Assembly: GCF_916619195.1 (NCBI RefSeq)
Contig: NZ_CAKAKL010000008.1
Coordinates: 62,001-126,000 of the forward strand
Reading direction: 5' to 3'
DNA from: Inquilinus sp. Marseille-Q2685
GTDB lineage: Bacteria; Pseudomonadota; Alphaproteobacteria; DSM-16000; Inquilinaceae
DNA length: 64,000 bases
The notes under the pieces were generated by a model. The model had not been told where the DNA came from, did not search any database, and saw only the letters and a list, made by a program, of their open reading frames with translations. This document shows, piece after piece, positions 8,132-16,023 of this stretch. How positions within the stretch are numbered: the stretch's first letter is position 1; the number at the start of each line of letters is the position of its first letter. Position numbers and translations under genes: made by a program.

Positions 8132-9018
8132 CATGCGCGCTCCGCTGCCGCCTGCCGCAGCGCCGCGACGGTCTCGCGCAGACCGCGGGCCAAGGGCTTG
8201 TCGCGGCGCAGCACCAGGCCGAGCCGGCGGTGCAGCCGCGGCGACAGCGGATGGACGGCCAGGCCCGGGGCGTTCTCGACCGCCATGCGGGGCAGGATGG
8301 CGTAGCCGAGGCCGGCGCCGACCAGCTCCTTGATCGCTTCGACGCTGCCCAGCTCCATCACCGGCTTCAGGCTGATGCCGGCGCGCGCGACCCAGTCGTC
8401 GACGATCCGCCGTGTGTGGCCGCCCGGCTCGTACAGCACCACCGGCCGGCCGAGCAGCGCCGCGGGCGTCACCGCCGGCGGCAGGTCGTCTGCCTCGGCC
8501 GGGGCGACGGCGACGAACTCCTCCTCCATCAGCGGCGTCACGGCGAAGGCGCGGCCCGGCGCCGGCAGGGTGACGAGGCCGAGATCGAGCGCGTTCTCTT
8601 CCAGCAGGCGCAGGATGCTGGCGGTGTTGCCGGTCGAGACCACGATCTCCAGCGACGGCAGGCGGCGGCGCAGCGCCCGCAGCACCGGCGGCAGCAGGTA
8701 GATGCAGGCGGTGGCGCCGGTGCCGAGACGCACCCGCCCGGCCGCGCCGCCGGCGTGCTCCGCCATCGCCTCGACCGCCGCCGCGACCTCCGCCTCGATC
8801 CGCCCGGCATGGACCAGCAGGTCCCGCCCCGCCGCGGTCGGCGTCGCCCGCCGCCCGACCCGCTCGATCAGCCGGACGCCGAGCCGCGCCTCGAGCTGCC
8901 GGATCTGCAGGCTGACCGCCGGCTGGGTCAGGTTCAGCCTTGCCGCGGCGCCGGAGAAGCTGCTGGCCCGGACCACCTCGGCAAAGGTGCGCAGCTGGTC
9001 GAGGCTGAGCCCGCGCAT
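8131..9018 (-). CDS. LysR-family transcriptional regulator
   Basis: A 295-residue LysR regulator. The HTH segment reads SFSGAAARLNLTQPAVSLQIRQLE, followed by the effector domain with VRLGTGATACIYLLPPVLRALR. The short spacing and the CysB/Cbl-like effector start resemble regulators of small-molecule metabolism, but no ligand is inferable. It is divergent from the DUF1127-acetyltransferase gene, with 96 bases between the two starts. That gap contains a perfect palindrome (9044-9055), which may be the binding site for control of both genes. Confidence 0.9.
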   Translation of the reverse strand: MRGLSLDQLRTFAEVVRASSFSGAAARLNLTQPAVSLQIRQLEARLGVRLIERVGRRATPTAAGRDLLVHAGRIEAEVAAAVEAMAEHAGGAAGRVRLGTGATACIYLLPPVLRALRRRLPSLEIVVSTGNTASILRLLEENALDLGLVTLPAPGRAFAVTPLMEEEFVAVAPAEADDLPPAVTPAALLGRPVVLYEPGGHTRRIVDDWVARAGISLKPVMELGSVEAIKELVGAGLGYAILPRMAVENAPGLAVHPLSPRLHRRLGLVLRRDKPLARGLRETVAALRQAAAERA

Positions 9019-9043
9019 TCCAAAGGATTCCTTATCTTCTGCA

Positions 9044-9055
9044 TTGGATATCCAA
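9044..9055. promoter_or_regulatory. Palindrome in the LysR/acetyltransferase divergent promoter
   Basis: TTGGATATCCAA is a perfect 12-bp palindrome flanked by A/T bases, in the only gap between the two divergent genes. It is a candidate LysR or repressor site. Confidence 0.4.
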
Positions 9056-9114
9056 ATTTCCCTTATCCGTCACGAAAGCGCAATCTCGCCCCGTTCCCAC
9101 CACGGCCCTGCCCG

Positions 9115-9873
9115 ATGCCTTGCCCTGCCTTGTCCGAGATGCTGCATTGGTTCGCCGCTTCGCCGCAGTCCCGCCGGCGCCAGTTGGAGCTGCTGCGCGG
9201 GCTCGACGACCGGTGCCTGGCCGATCTCGGCATCAGCCGCGGCGAGGCGCTGCGCGGACGCGCCGATCCTGACCGCCCGTATCCCGACCGAAAGACCGAA
9301 CCGACCATGCCCGACCGTCCCCTCGCCTCCCCGATCACCATCCGCGACGCGGCGGAGACGGACATCCCGGCCGTCCAGGCGATCTACGCCCATCACGTGC
9401 TGCACGGCCTGGCCAGCTTCGAGGAGACGCCGCCCGAGGTGCCGGAGCGGGCGGCCCGGCGGGCGGTGGTGCTGGCCCAGGGCCTGCCGTACCTGGCGGC
9501 GGAGATCGACGGCAGGCTGGTCGGCTATGCCTATGCCGGCGCCTATCGGCCGCGCCCGGCCTATCGCCACACCATCGAGGATTCGGTCTATGTCGCCGAC
9601 GGGCTGGCCGGCCGCGGCATCGGCCGAGCCCTGCTGGGCGCGCTGATCGAACGCTGCGAGGCCGGCCCCTGGCGGCAGATGGTGGCCGTGATCGGCGACA
9701 GCGGCAACGCCGGCTCGATCGCGCTGCACGAGGCGCTGGGCTTCCGCCGGGCCGGCCTCCTGCAGTCGACCGGCTACAAGTTCGGGCGCTGGGTCGACAC
9801 CGTGCTGATGCAGCGGGCGCTCGGGCCCGGCGACGCCGCTCCGCCGACGGCTTGGCCGGGCCACGGCGCGTGA
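9115..9873 (+). CDS. DUF1127 domain in frame with GNAT N-acetyltransferase
   Basis: The open frame gives 252 residues. Residues about 9-48 match DUF1127, the short arginine-rich small-protein family (RRRQLELLRGLDDRCLADLG, then ISRGEAL). Residues about 70-235 are a GNAT acetyltransferase of the phosphinothricin acetyltransferase-like group, with acetyl-CoA loop GLAGRGIGRALLGALI and the C-terminal GFRRAGLLQSTGYKFGRW. An internal ATG at 9307 would yield the acetyltransferase alone, but only a weak ribosome site precedes it. The gene is therefore either a true fusion or a DUF1127 leader with internal initiation. The stop overlaps the GTG start of the next MFS gene, so the two are coupled. The acyl acceptor is probably an amino group of an amino-acid-like compound (family knowledge). 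Confidence 0.8.
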   Translation: MPCPALSEMLHWFAASPQSRRRQLELLRGLDDRCLADLGISRGEALRGRADPDRPYPDRKTEPTMPDRPLASPITIRDAAETDIPAVQAIYAHHVLHGLASFEETPPEVPERAARRAVVLAQGLPYLAAEIDGRLVGYAYAGAYRPRPAYRHTIEDSVYVADGLAGRGIGRALLGALIERCEAGPWRQMVAVIGDSGNAGSIALHEALGFRRAGLLQSTGYKFGRWVDTVLMQRALGPGDAAPPTAWPGHGA

Positions 9874-11060
9874 TCCGCCGCGGCACCGTCCTCTGCCTCG
9901 GCCTGGCCCAGCTGGTCAGCTGGGGCACCACCTACTACCTGATCGGCGGCTTCGGGCCGCGGATCATCGCCGAGACCGGCTGGAGCCACACCCTGGTGCA
10001 TGGTGGCTTCTCCGCCGCGCTCCTGGTGATGGGGCTGTCCTCCGCCTGGATCGGACGGCTGATCGACCGGCGCGGCGGCCGCTTCGTGATGACGGCCGGG
10101 TCGGTGCTGTCGGCCCTCGGCTGCGCCGGCCTGGCCCTGGCCCGGGACCCGGCCTCGTATTATGCCGCCTGGCTGGTGCTCGGCCTGGCGATGCGCTGCA
10201 CCCTGTACGACGCCGCCTTCGCCGCGCTGGCGCGGATCGGCGGGGCGGAGGCGCGCCGGCCGATGGCCCAGATCACGCTGCTCGGTGGCCTGGCCTCCAC
10301 CGCCTTCTGGCCGATCGGCGAGCAGCTGGCCGCCGCCTTCGGCTGGCGCGGCGCGGTCCTCGCCTATGCCGGCTTCGCCCTGCTGACCGTCCCGCTGTAC
10401 CTGGCCCTGCCCGCCGGCCGCCATGGCGGTCGCGCACGGCCGGCCGCGGCGGCGCCCCGGCCCCTGGCGGGGACCCGGCGGGAGCACTGGATCGCCGGCG
10501 GGCTCTACGCCCTGATCATCACCCTGACCAACGCGCTGAACGCCGGCATGTCGGCGCATATGATCGGCATCCTGGCCGGGCTCGGCCTCGCCGCGCCGGG
10601 CGCGGGGTGGGTCGCGACGCTGCGCGGCATCGGCCAGTCCGGCGCCCGCCTGGCGGAGGTGCTGTTCGGCGGCGGGCTGTCGCCGCTGGGGCTGACGCTG
10701 GCGGCGTCGGCCGTGCTGCCGGTCTGCTTCCTGGCCGGGCTGTGGGGCGGGCAGGTGCCGGCCGCAGCGATCGCCTTCGCCTTCCTTTACGGTGCCGGCA
10801 ACGGCCTGCTGACCATCACCCGCGGCACGCTGCCCCTGGTGCTGTTCGACCCGGGCCGCTACGGCGCCATCGCCGGCCGGCTGCTGGTGCCGGGCTTCCT
10901 GTGCTCGGCGGCGGCGCCGATCGCCTATGCCGCGGTGATCGAGCGGCTGGGCGAGGCCGCGGCGCTGTGGCTCTCCGCCGCCCTGGCCGCGGTCACCCTG
11001 GCTGCGGCGGCGGCGCTGTGCGCCACGTTCCGCAGCGGCCCAGCGGCGGCCGTCCACTAG
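9870..11060 (+). CDS. MFS transporter, 12-TM
   Basis: A 396-residue major facilitator with about 12 hydrophobic helices. Loop 2-3 carries WIGRLIDRRGGR (motif A-like). The first helix, LVSWGTTYYLIGGFGPRII, resembles the monocarboxylate/oxalate-formate-like branch often annotated as a generic MFS transporter. GTG 9870 overlaps the stop of the acetyltransferase (GTGA), so the two are probably co-translated. An acetylating enzyme plus exporter is a common detoxification pair; the substrate is unknown. Only 15 bases separate it from the convergent downstream gene. Confidence 0.85.
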   Translation: MIRRGTVLCLGLAQLVSWGTTYYLIGGFGPRIIAETGWSHTLVHGGFSAALLVMGLSSAWIGRLIDRRGGRFVMTAGSVLSALGCAGLALARDPASYYAAWLVLGLAMRCTLYDAAFAALARIGGAEARRPMAQITLLGGLASTAFWPIGEQLAAAFGWRGAVLAYAGFALLTVPLYLALPAGRHGGRARPAAAAPRPLAGTRREHWIAGGLYALIITLTNALNAGMSAHMIGILAGLGLAAPGAGWVATLRGIGQSGARLAEVLFGGGLSPLGLTLAASAVLPVCFLAGLWGGQVPAAAIAFAFLYGAGNGLLTITRGTLPLVLFDPGRYGAIAGRLLVPGFLCSAAAPIAYAAVIERLGEAAALWLSAALAAVTLAAAAALCATFRSGPAAAVH

Positions 11061-11075
11061 TCTCGGACTTATCTG

Positions 11076-11786
11076 CTACTGCGCGGGGACGAAGCCCCTC
11101 TCGGTCAAGGTCATCGCCGAGAGGTCGACCCCCATGCCGCGCGCGCCCTGGACCGCGGCGCGGCTGAGCGCCGCCAGCTGCTCGCGATCATCCCCCGCCT
11201 GCTCGAGCGCGGCCGAAAGCAGCACGCCCTGAACCAGGAGCGCCTCCGCCATCTCCTGCTTGCCGGCGTCGCCCGCGGTCCTGAGCGCGGGCGTCGACGC
11301 CATCGACTGTACCACCTGCCGCCGGATCGCGGCGGCGGTCGCGGCGCTGACATCGTCGTGGCTGCCCCGGCTCGCCTGCCAGGCGGCGATCCACCAGACG
11401 GTGTAGGCATCGGCGACGTTATCGATGACGAGGCCGTATTTCGCCAGCTCCGGGCGCATCCGCTCGATCAGGTCGCCCTGGGCGAACAGCGCCGCCAAAT
11501 TCTCCGCCCCCTGCGGATCGGCGGCCCGGCTCCTGTCGACGAAGCGGGCGAGGTTGGCGCGCCGCCGCGCGGGATCGGGGCGATAGGCGAACGACCTGGC
11601 GTCCACCTGCAGCCCGGACGGCGAGGCGGACCGGCCTGCCGGCGCAGATGAGCCTCGATTGGCATGGTCCTGAAGGCTGATCCGCGGCCCCTCGAACAGC
11701 ATGGGGCTGATCATCTGGTATTGGGCCTGGGCGGCGCCGGGGACGAGCAAGGCGGCGCAGACGGCCGCAACCGTTCTCAGGGACAT
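11076..11786 (-). CDS. Secreted protein of unknown function
   Basis: A 236-residue protein with a clear Sec signal peptide (SLRTVAAVCAALLVPGAAQA, cleavage after AQA near residue 21). The mature part is mainly alpha-helical in appearance. It contains NVADAYTVWWIAAWQASRG around residue 140, a tryptophan-rich segment, then VVQSMASTPALRTAGDAGKQEMAE. I recognise no catalytic motif. ATG 11786 follows GGGAGA; the frame extends 16 residues further but without a ribosome site. It is probably periplasmic. It stands alone, convergent to the MFS gene. Confidence 0.75.
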   Translation of the reverse strand: MSLRTVAAVCAALLVPGAAQAQYQMISPMLFEGPRISLQDHANRGSSAPAGRSASPSGLQVDARSFAYRPDPARRRANLARFVDRSRAADPQGAENLAALFAQGDLIERMRPELAKYGLVIDNVADAYTVWWIAAWQASRGSHDDVSAATAAAIRRQVVQSMASTPALRTAGDAGKQEMAEALLVQGVLLSAALEQAGDDREQLAALSRAAVQGARGMGVDLSAMTLTERGFVPAQ

Positions 11787-11911
11787 CGCAAATCTCCCGG
11801 TCCGGACGCCATGAGTATTCTGAACGGATGACATCTGATCGGTCGGCGCGATGCCTCGCGCCCCGGGTCAGATCATGACGGCGTCAGGAAAACGAGTCCA
11901 TCCCAGGAGAG

Positions 11912-11928
11912 CGGGCGCGATGCGCCCG
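11912..11928. terminator. Short GC hairpin between two minus-strand genes
   Basis: CGGGCGC-GAT-GCGCCCG is a perfect 7-bp stem with a 3-base loop, downstream of the glycosyltransferase-like gene stop. No T-run follows, so it is at most a weak terminator. The rest of 11787-11973 shows nothing else. Confidence 0.3.
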
Positions 11929-11973
11929 GCGTGCGATCAGGGATGACCCGATCCGGCCCGAGCCACCCTGCTC

Positions 11974-12855
11974 TCAGGCCGAATTGGCCCAGTAGGCCTC
12001 GCGGCGGTCCACCACCAGGTCGGCGCGGCCGCTGTGGCCGGCATCCTTGCGGCCGCCCTTGACGTGGTCCATGAACCGGCCGAGGCGCGAGTTGATCAGC
12101 ACATGCTTGGCCCGCGCGCCGATGCCCTCGGCGATGTCGTGGGAGCGGTGGCCGGCCTGCTCCATCTGCCGGCGGACCACATCGAACAGGAAGGCGTCGT
12201 GGAACTCGTATTCCCGGAACAGCCCGTCCTCGGTGTAGAGCCGCTCGAACTCCGCCAGCATCTGCCGCGTCGCCGGGTGGCGAAGATTGTAGGCGATGAA
12301 GCCGCATTCGGTGTAGGTCGGCCGCTGCAGGCAGCCGACGAAGCAGTCCGGCGGGACGAAGCTCTCCAGCTCCGCCCATGTCGGCTCGGCGAAAAACAGG
12401 CTGTCGGCGTCGACCCAGATCAGCACGTCGGTGTCGCAGGTCTTGGCGGCGTGGAAGATGGCGAAGGCCTTGTGGGCGAAGCGCACCGCATCCCAGCGGA
12501 AGCCGGTGCCCCAGTTCCGCTCGCCCAGCTTGATCCGGTTCTTGTACGGGTTGCGCGACAGGCGGAAGCGGTAGCGCTGGGTCTGGCCGTGCGCCAGCGG
12601 GTTGTCGGCGTGGCGGCGCTTGAACGCGACCAGGTCCGGGCAGCTCGCGATCAGGTCCCGCACGACGATCCGGTCGCTCCGTACCTCGGGCACGAAGTTC
12701 TCGCGATACAGGATCAGGGGGATCTCGTCCGGCCAATGCCGATCGAAGGTCTCGATCATGCGCCGGCCGTATTCGGCATAGCCGGCAGCGTGGCAGGTCG
12801 TGACGACTGAGAATGTCCGCATGGGCTGACTCGGACAACGCAAGGGCGTCGTCAT
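11974..12855 (-). CDS. Glycosyltransferase-like protein (nucleotide-diphospho-sugar transferase fold)
   Basis: A 293-residue cytoplasmic protein. It starts with a beta-strand FSVVTTCHAAGY, then LIWVDADSLFF around residue 150, a DxD metal/nucleotide-sugar motif, and ends with a region rich in His/Arg. The arrangement is that of GT-A fold glycosyltransferases acting on polysaccharides or lipids. The acceptor and sugar are unknown. There is an alternative start at ATG 12822 (MRTFSVV), which would begin right at the first strand. It stands alone, with no other polysaccharide genes nearby. Confidence 0.75.
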   Translation of the reverse strand: MTTPLRCPSQPMRTFSVVTTCHAAGYAEYGRRMIETFDRHWPDEIPLILYRENFVPEVRSDRIVVRDLIASCPDLVAFKRRHADNPLAHGQTQRYRFRLSRNPYKNRIKLGERNWGTGFRWDAVRFAHKAFAIFHAAKTCDTDVLIWVDADSLFFAEPTWAELESFVPPDCFVGCLQRPTYTECGFIAYNLRHPATRQMLAEFERLYTEDGLFREYEFHDAFLFDVVRRQMEQAGHRSHDIAEGIGARAKHVLINSRLGRFMDHVKGGRKDAGHSGRADLVVDRREAYWANSA

Positions 12856-12966
12856 CTGGGGATTGCGCTGGGTCTTGGGCTCGAAACACTCGGGGCCGCG
12901 CTGCGTTCCCGAACCTTTGCCCCGAACCCTTGCGACGCGGGCACCATAGCCGGCCGGGCGGTCGTC

Positions 12967-12984
12967 ACGAAATTACCATTTCGT
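12967..12984. repeat. Inverted repeat between arsR-type and glycosyltransferase genes
   Basis: ACGAAAT-TACC-ATTTCGT is a perfect 7-bp inverted repeat with a 4-base spacer, A/T-rich against a GC-rich background. It lies between the arsR-family stop and the next gene's start on the same strand. It could be an operator for the glycosyltransferase gene or a stem-loop ending arsR-family transcription. Confidence 0.4.
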
Positions 12985-13030
12985 AACCGGAAGCATCCGG
13001 GCAGCCGCGGGTTTTCCGGCTTCGGCGACG

Positions 13031-13360
13031 CTACGACGCCGCCCCGCCGAGCTTCGTCCTGCGCGCATTTGTCACGACCGAATCCAGCAGCCCCGGGAAC
13101 CTCTCCTCCAGGTCGTCGCGCCGCAGCGAGATGAAGCGCTGCGTGCCGTCGATCCGCGTCCGGGTGACGCCGGCCTCGCGCAGCTTGGCATAGTGGTAGG
13201 ACAGCGCCGTCTTGGTGGCGGCGTCGCCGAAGCTGCTGCAGGAGACCTCGCCCACCTCGGACAGCGTGGCCACGATCCCCAGCCGGGTCGGGTCGCTGAG
13301 CGCAGCCAGGATGGTGACGAGGTCGAGCTGGTCGCGATCGGGGTGGAAGGGCGGACGCAT
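13031..13360 (-). CDS. ArsR-family winged-helix repressor
   Basis: A 109-residue ArsR/SmtB-type repressor: ILAALSDPTRLGIVATL is the family's first helices, and ALSYHYAKLREAGV is the recognition helix region. No obvious ELCVCDL metal site is present, and only Cys36-like residues (EVSCSSF) are seen, so it may sense an organic ligand or redox signal. ATG 13360 was chosen; a longer frame extends upstream into the operator. It is divergent from an MFS exporter, and the gap holds two identical operators, so it probably represses both itself and the exporter. Confidence 0.9.
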   Translation of the reverse strand: MRPPFHPDRDQLDLVTILAALSDPTRLGIVATLSEVGEVSCSSFGDAATKTALSYHYAKLREAGVTRTRIDGTQRFISLRRDDLEERFPGLLDSVVTNARRTKLGGAAS

Positions 13361-13393
13361 GCCGCGACATCTAATCGATCCGGGCTCCTGTTT

Positions 13394-13417
13394 CAATGTT
13401 CAACAGTTATTGAACAT
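13394..13417. promoter_or_regulatory. Operator 1 of the ArsR-type repressor
   Basis: AATGTTCAA-CAGTTA-TTGAACATT is a perfect 9-bp inverted repeat with a 6-base spacer. It shares the core GTTCAA-N6-TTGAAC with operator 2. It lies just upstream of the repressor start. Confidence 0.75.
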
Positions 13418-13451
13418 TCCCCTTGACGGCCGATCTCCGGGCTGCGGTATA

Positions 13452-13469
13452 GTTCAAACATCATTGAAC
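13452..13469. promoter_or_regulatory. Operator 2 of the ArsR-type repressor, at the exporter promoter
   Basis: GTTCAA-ACATCA-TTGAAC repeats the core of operator 1 with identical 6-base spacing; the two centres are 55 bases apart. It overlaps a possible -10 TATAGT (13448-13453) of the exporter, with TTGACG at 13422-13427 as a poorly spaced -35. Repressor binding here would block transcription. Confidence 0.75.
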
Positions 13470-13484
13470 AATGGAACACCACCG

Positions 13485-14663
13485 ATGCCCGCCTCCCTGG
13501 TCTGGCTCGCGATCGGCGCTTTCGCCATCGGCACCGAAGGTCTGATGATCGCCGGGCTGCTGCCTGCGATCGCCGCGGACTTCCACAGCTCCGTCGCCAC
13601 CGCCGGGCAGCTGATCACCATCTTCGCCCTCGCCTACGCCGTCGGCTCGCCGATCCTGTCGGCGCTGTGCGGCGGCCTCGAGCGGCGCCGGCTCCTGGTC
13701 ATGGCGCTGCTGGCCTTCACCCTCTCCAACCTGCTGGCGGCAGTGGCGCAGAGCCTGTGGCAGCTGGTCGCCGCCCGGGTGCTGCTGGCGCTGAGCGCCG
13801 GGCTGTTCATGCCCACCGCCTATGCCGTGGCGGCCTCGCTGGTGCCTCCCGAGCGGCGCGGCCGGGCGATCGCGACCGTGACCAGCGGCATGACCATCGC
13901 CACCGCGCTGGGCGTGCCGCTGGGCGCCTGGATCGGCAACCACGCCGACTGGCGGTCGACCTTCGCGATCGTCGCCGTCCTCGGCCTGGCCGGGGTGGCG
14001 GGGCTGCGCTTCGGCCTGCCGGCCAAGCTGCCGCTCGGCGCCTCGACGCTGGCCGAGCGCTTCGCCGTGGCCCGGCGGCCGGCGGTGCTGCAGGCCCTGA
14101 CCGTGACCTTCTTCTGGATCGCCGCGGCCTTCGTCCTCTACACCTTCATCGCGCCCTATCTCGAGCACACGGCCGGGATCGGTCCGGACGGCGTCACCGC
14201 GGTGCTGTTCCTGTTCGGCATCGGCTCCGCCATCGGCAACGCCGTCGGCGGCCAGCTGACCGACCGGATCGGCCCGGTTCGGCTGCAGCTCGGCGCCCTC
14301 GCCGTCCTGGCCCTGGCCCTGGCCGGCCTGGGCGCCGCCACCGCCCTGCCGACCGGCCAGGCGCTGGTCGCGATAGTGCCGCTGATGCTGGTCTGGGCCG
14401 TGGCCGGCTGGGCCTTCCACCCGGCGCAGACGACCCGGCTGATCCGGCTGGCGCCGGAGGTCGGGATGATCGCGGCGTCGCTGAACTCCTCGGCGCTCTA
14501 TGCCGGCATCGCCTTCGGGTCGGCGCTCGGCGCCGCGACGCTGGACCATGGCGGCGTCACGGCGCTCGGCTGGGTCGGTGCCCTGTCGGCAGCGATCGCC
14601 CTCGCCCTGCTGGCGGCCACCGCGCGGCGACGGGAGGCGGGCACGGCGACCCAGGCGGCGTGA
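13485..14663 (+). CDS. MFS exporter, DHA1 (AraJ-like) family
   Basis: A 392-residue, 12-helix major facilitator. It opens with LAIGAFAIGTEGLMIAGLLPAI, the pattern of the AraJ/YdhP-type sugar or drug efflux group, and has RAIATVTSGMTIATALGVPLG in helix 5 (antiporter-like motif C region). ATG 13485 sits 16 bases after operator 2. Its expression is probably released when the divergent ArsR-type repressor binds its ligand. It ends 3 bases from the convergent acetyltransferase gene. Confidence 0.9.
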   Translation: MPASLVWLAIGAFAIGTEGLMIAGLLPAIAADFHSSVATAGQLITIFALAYAVGSPILSALCGGLERRRLLVMALLAFTLSNLLAAVAQSLWQLVAARVLLALSAGLFMPTAYAVAASLVPPERRGRAIATVTSGMTIATALGVPLGAWIGNHADWRSTFAIVAVLGLAGVAGLRFGLPAKLPLGASTLAERFAVARRPAVLQALTVTFFWIAAAFVLYTFIAPYLEHTAGIGPDGVTAVLFLFGIGSAIGNAVGGQLTDRIGPVRLQLGALAVLALALAGLGAATALPTGQALVAIVPLMLVWAVAGWAFHPAQTTRLIRLAPEVGMIAASLNSSALYAGIAFGSALGAATLDHGGVTALGWVGALSAAIALALLAATARRREAGTATQAA

Positions 14664-14666
14664 CGC

Positions 14667-15236
14667 TCATCCTCCGGCCCCCTGGCGACGGCGATAGGTC
14701 CGCCACTCCTCACGGGTGATCTCCCACAGCTCGGAGGCCAAGCGGCCGGAGACGTAGTCCTTCTCGATCGTCGCGACCACCCGCATGCCGGATTTCTCGG
14801 AAATCCGGCGCGACGCGGCGTTCTCGACCGCCTTGGGCACGCGCAGCACGGGGAAGCCGAGATCCTCGAACCAGTGGTCGGTCACCCGGTCGCTGGCCTC
14901 GGTCATCAGCCCCTGGCCGTGCCAGGCCAGACCGAGCCAGAAGCCGCGGTTGTCGCGGTCCCCGGCCATCAGGCCGATGCAGCCGATCAGCTCGTCCGGG
15001 GCGGACCTCAGGCGCAGCGACCAATGCCAGGCCTCGCCCCGCGCCATGGCCGGCAGGAGGACATCGCGCAGATGGACCAGCGCCCCGTCCGGCGGATAGG
15101 GCCAAGGCACCTGGGCGTTGAGGTGGCGCACGATCTCCCAATGCGGGAACAGCCGCTGCACCGCCGGCGCATCGGCGAGGGTGAGCGGCCGGAGGACCAG
15201 GCGGCGGGTCTCGAGGACGGGGATCGCGGTCGTCAT
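14667..15236 (-). CDS. GNAT acetyltransferase, RimJ/RimL-like
   Basis: A 189-residue N-acetyltransferase: [22 protein letters not shown] at the N-terminus, [17 protein letters not shown] as the acetyl-CoA loop, and [16 protein letters not shown] as the late motif. These are typical of the RimJ/RimL group that acetylates protein N-termini or small amines. The start ATG 15236 is clear. It is convergent with the DHA1 exporter and divergent from wrbA. A role in modifying the exporter's substrate is possible but not shown. Confidence 0.88.
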   Translation of the reverse strand: MTTAIPVLETRRLVLRPLTLADAPAVQRLFPHWEIVRHLNAQVPWPYPPDGALVHLRDVLLPAMARGEAWHWSLRLRSAPDELIGCIGLMAGDRDNRGFWLGLAWHGQGLMTEASDRVTDHWFEDLGFPVLRVPKAVENAASRRISEKSGMRVVATIEKDYVSGRLASELWEITREEWRTYRRRQGAGG

Positions 15237-15300
15237 CCCGGGACGATAGCAGCCGCAAGTCCCGATCGTCTCCCTCCAGGAAACAATCCTGTGCCGGATC

Positions 15301-15316
15301 GGCGGGTTATCCCGCC
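15301..15316. promoter_or_regulatory. Hairpin/palindrome upstream of wrbA
   Basis: GGCGGG-TTAT-CCCGCC is a perfect 6-bp inverted repeat with a 4-base loop in the divergent region, 62 bases before the wrbA start. It may be an operator. Confidence 0.3.
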
Positions 15317-15377
15317 TCGCTTCAAGGGCTACCTTTCAGCCGCAGCACAGTCTGCCAGCCCGAAGGGAAACGATCCG

Positions 15378-15977
15378 ATGACGAAGGTCCTGGTTCTCTA
15401 CTACAGCTCCTACGGCCATATCGAGACCATGGCCACGGCGGTGGCCGAAGGCGTGCGCGAGGCGGGCGGCGAGCCCGTGATCAAGCGCGTGCCCGAGCTT
15501 GTGCCGGAGGAGGTCGCCCGCGCGTCCCACTTCAAGCTCGACCAGGCGGCGCCGGTCGCCACCATCGACGAGCTGGCCGACTACGACGCCATCATCTTCG
15601 GCGTGCCGACCCGCTTCGGCATGATGGCGGCGCAGATGAAGAACTTCCTCGACCAGGCCGGCGGCCTGTGGATGAAGGGCGCCCTGATCGGCAAGCCCGG
15701 CAGCGTCTTCACCTCGACCGCAACCCAGCATGGCGGCCAGGAATCGACCATCCTGAACTTCCACACCGTGCTGCTGCACCAGGGCATGGTGGTGGTCGGC
15801 CTGCCCTATTCCTACCAGGGCCAGATGACGCTGGACGAGATCACCGGCGGGTCGCCCTACGGAGCCTCGACCATCGCCGGCGGCCAGGGCCAGCGCCAGC
15901 CGAGCGCCAACGAGCTCGCCGCCGCCCGCTTCCAGGGCGCGCATGTGACGAAGATCGCTTCGAAGCTCAAGGGCTGA
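15378..15977 (+). CDS. wrbA: NAD(P)H:quinone oxidoreductase, WrbA type
   Basis: A 199-residue flavodoxin-like enzyme that reduces quinones by two electrons with FMN, avoiding semiquinone radicals. It shows the phosphate loop [12 protein letters not shown], the family segment [17 protein letters not shown] and [12 protein letters not shown]. The length is the family's usual one. ATG 15378 follows GAAGGGAAA. It is followed after 46 bases by a glutathionyl-hydroquinone reductase, so the pair forms a quinone-detoxification unit. Confidence 0.95.
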   Translation: MTKVLVLYYSSYGHIETMATAVAEGVREAGGEPVIKRVPELVPEEVARASHFKLDQAAPVATIDELADYDAIIFGVPTRFGMMAAQMKNFLDQAGGLWMKGALIGKPGSVFTSTATQHGGQESTILNFHTVLLHQGMVVVGLPYSYQGQMTLDEITGGSPYGASTIAGGQGQRQPSANELAAARFQGAHVTKIASKLKG

Positions 15978-15993
15978 GAGCGATAGGATACCG

Positions 15994-16014
15994 CCGCCGG
16001 GGCCTCCCCGGCGG
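15994..16014 (+). terminator. GC hairpin between wrbA and the hydroquinone reductase gene
   Basis: CCGCCGGGG-CCT-CCCCGGCGG is a perfect 9-bp stem without a T-run, ending just before GAAGGAG, the ribosome site of the next gene. It may reduce read-through or stabilise RNA ends. Confidence 0.4.
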
Positions 16015-16023
16015 CCGAAGGAG

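Noticed and set aside
13422-13453. Standard sigma-70 promoter for the DHA1 exporter
   Set aside because: TTGACG and TATAGT are present but 20 bases apart, outside the normal 16-18 spacing; kept only as a note with the operators.
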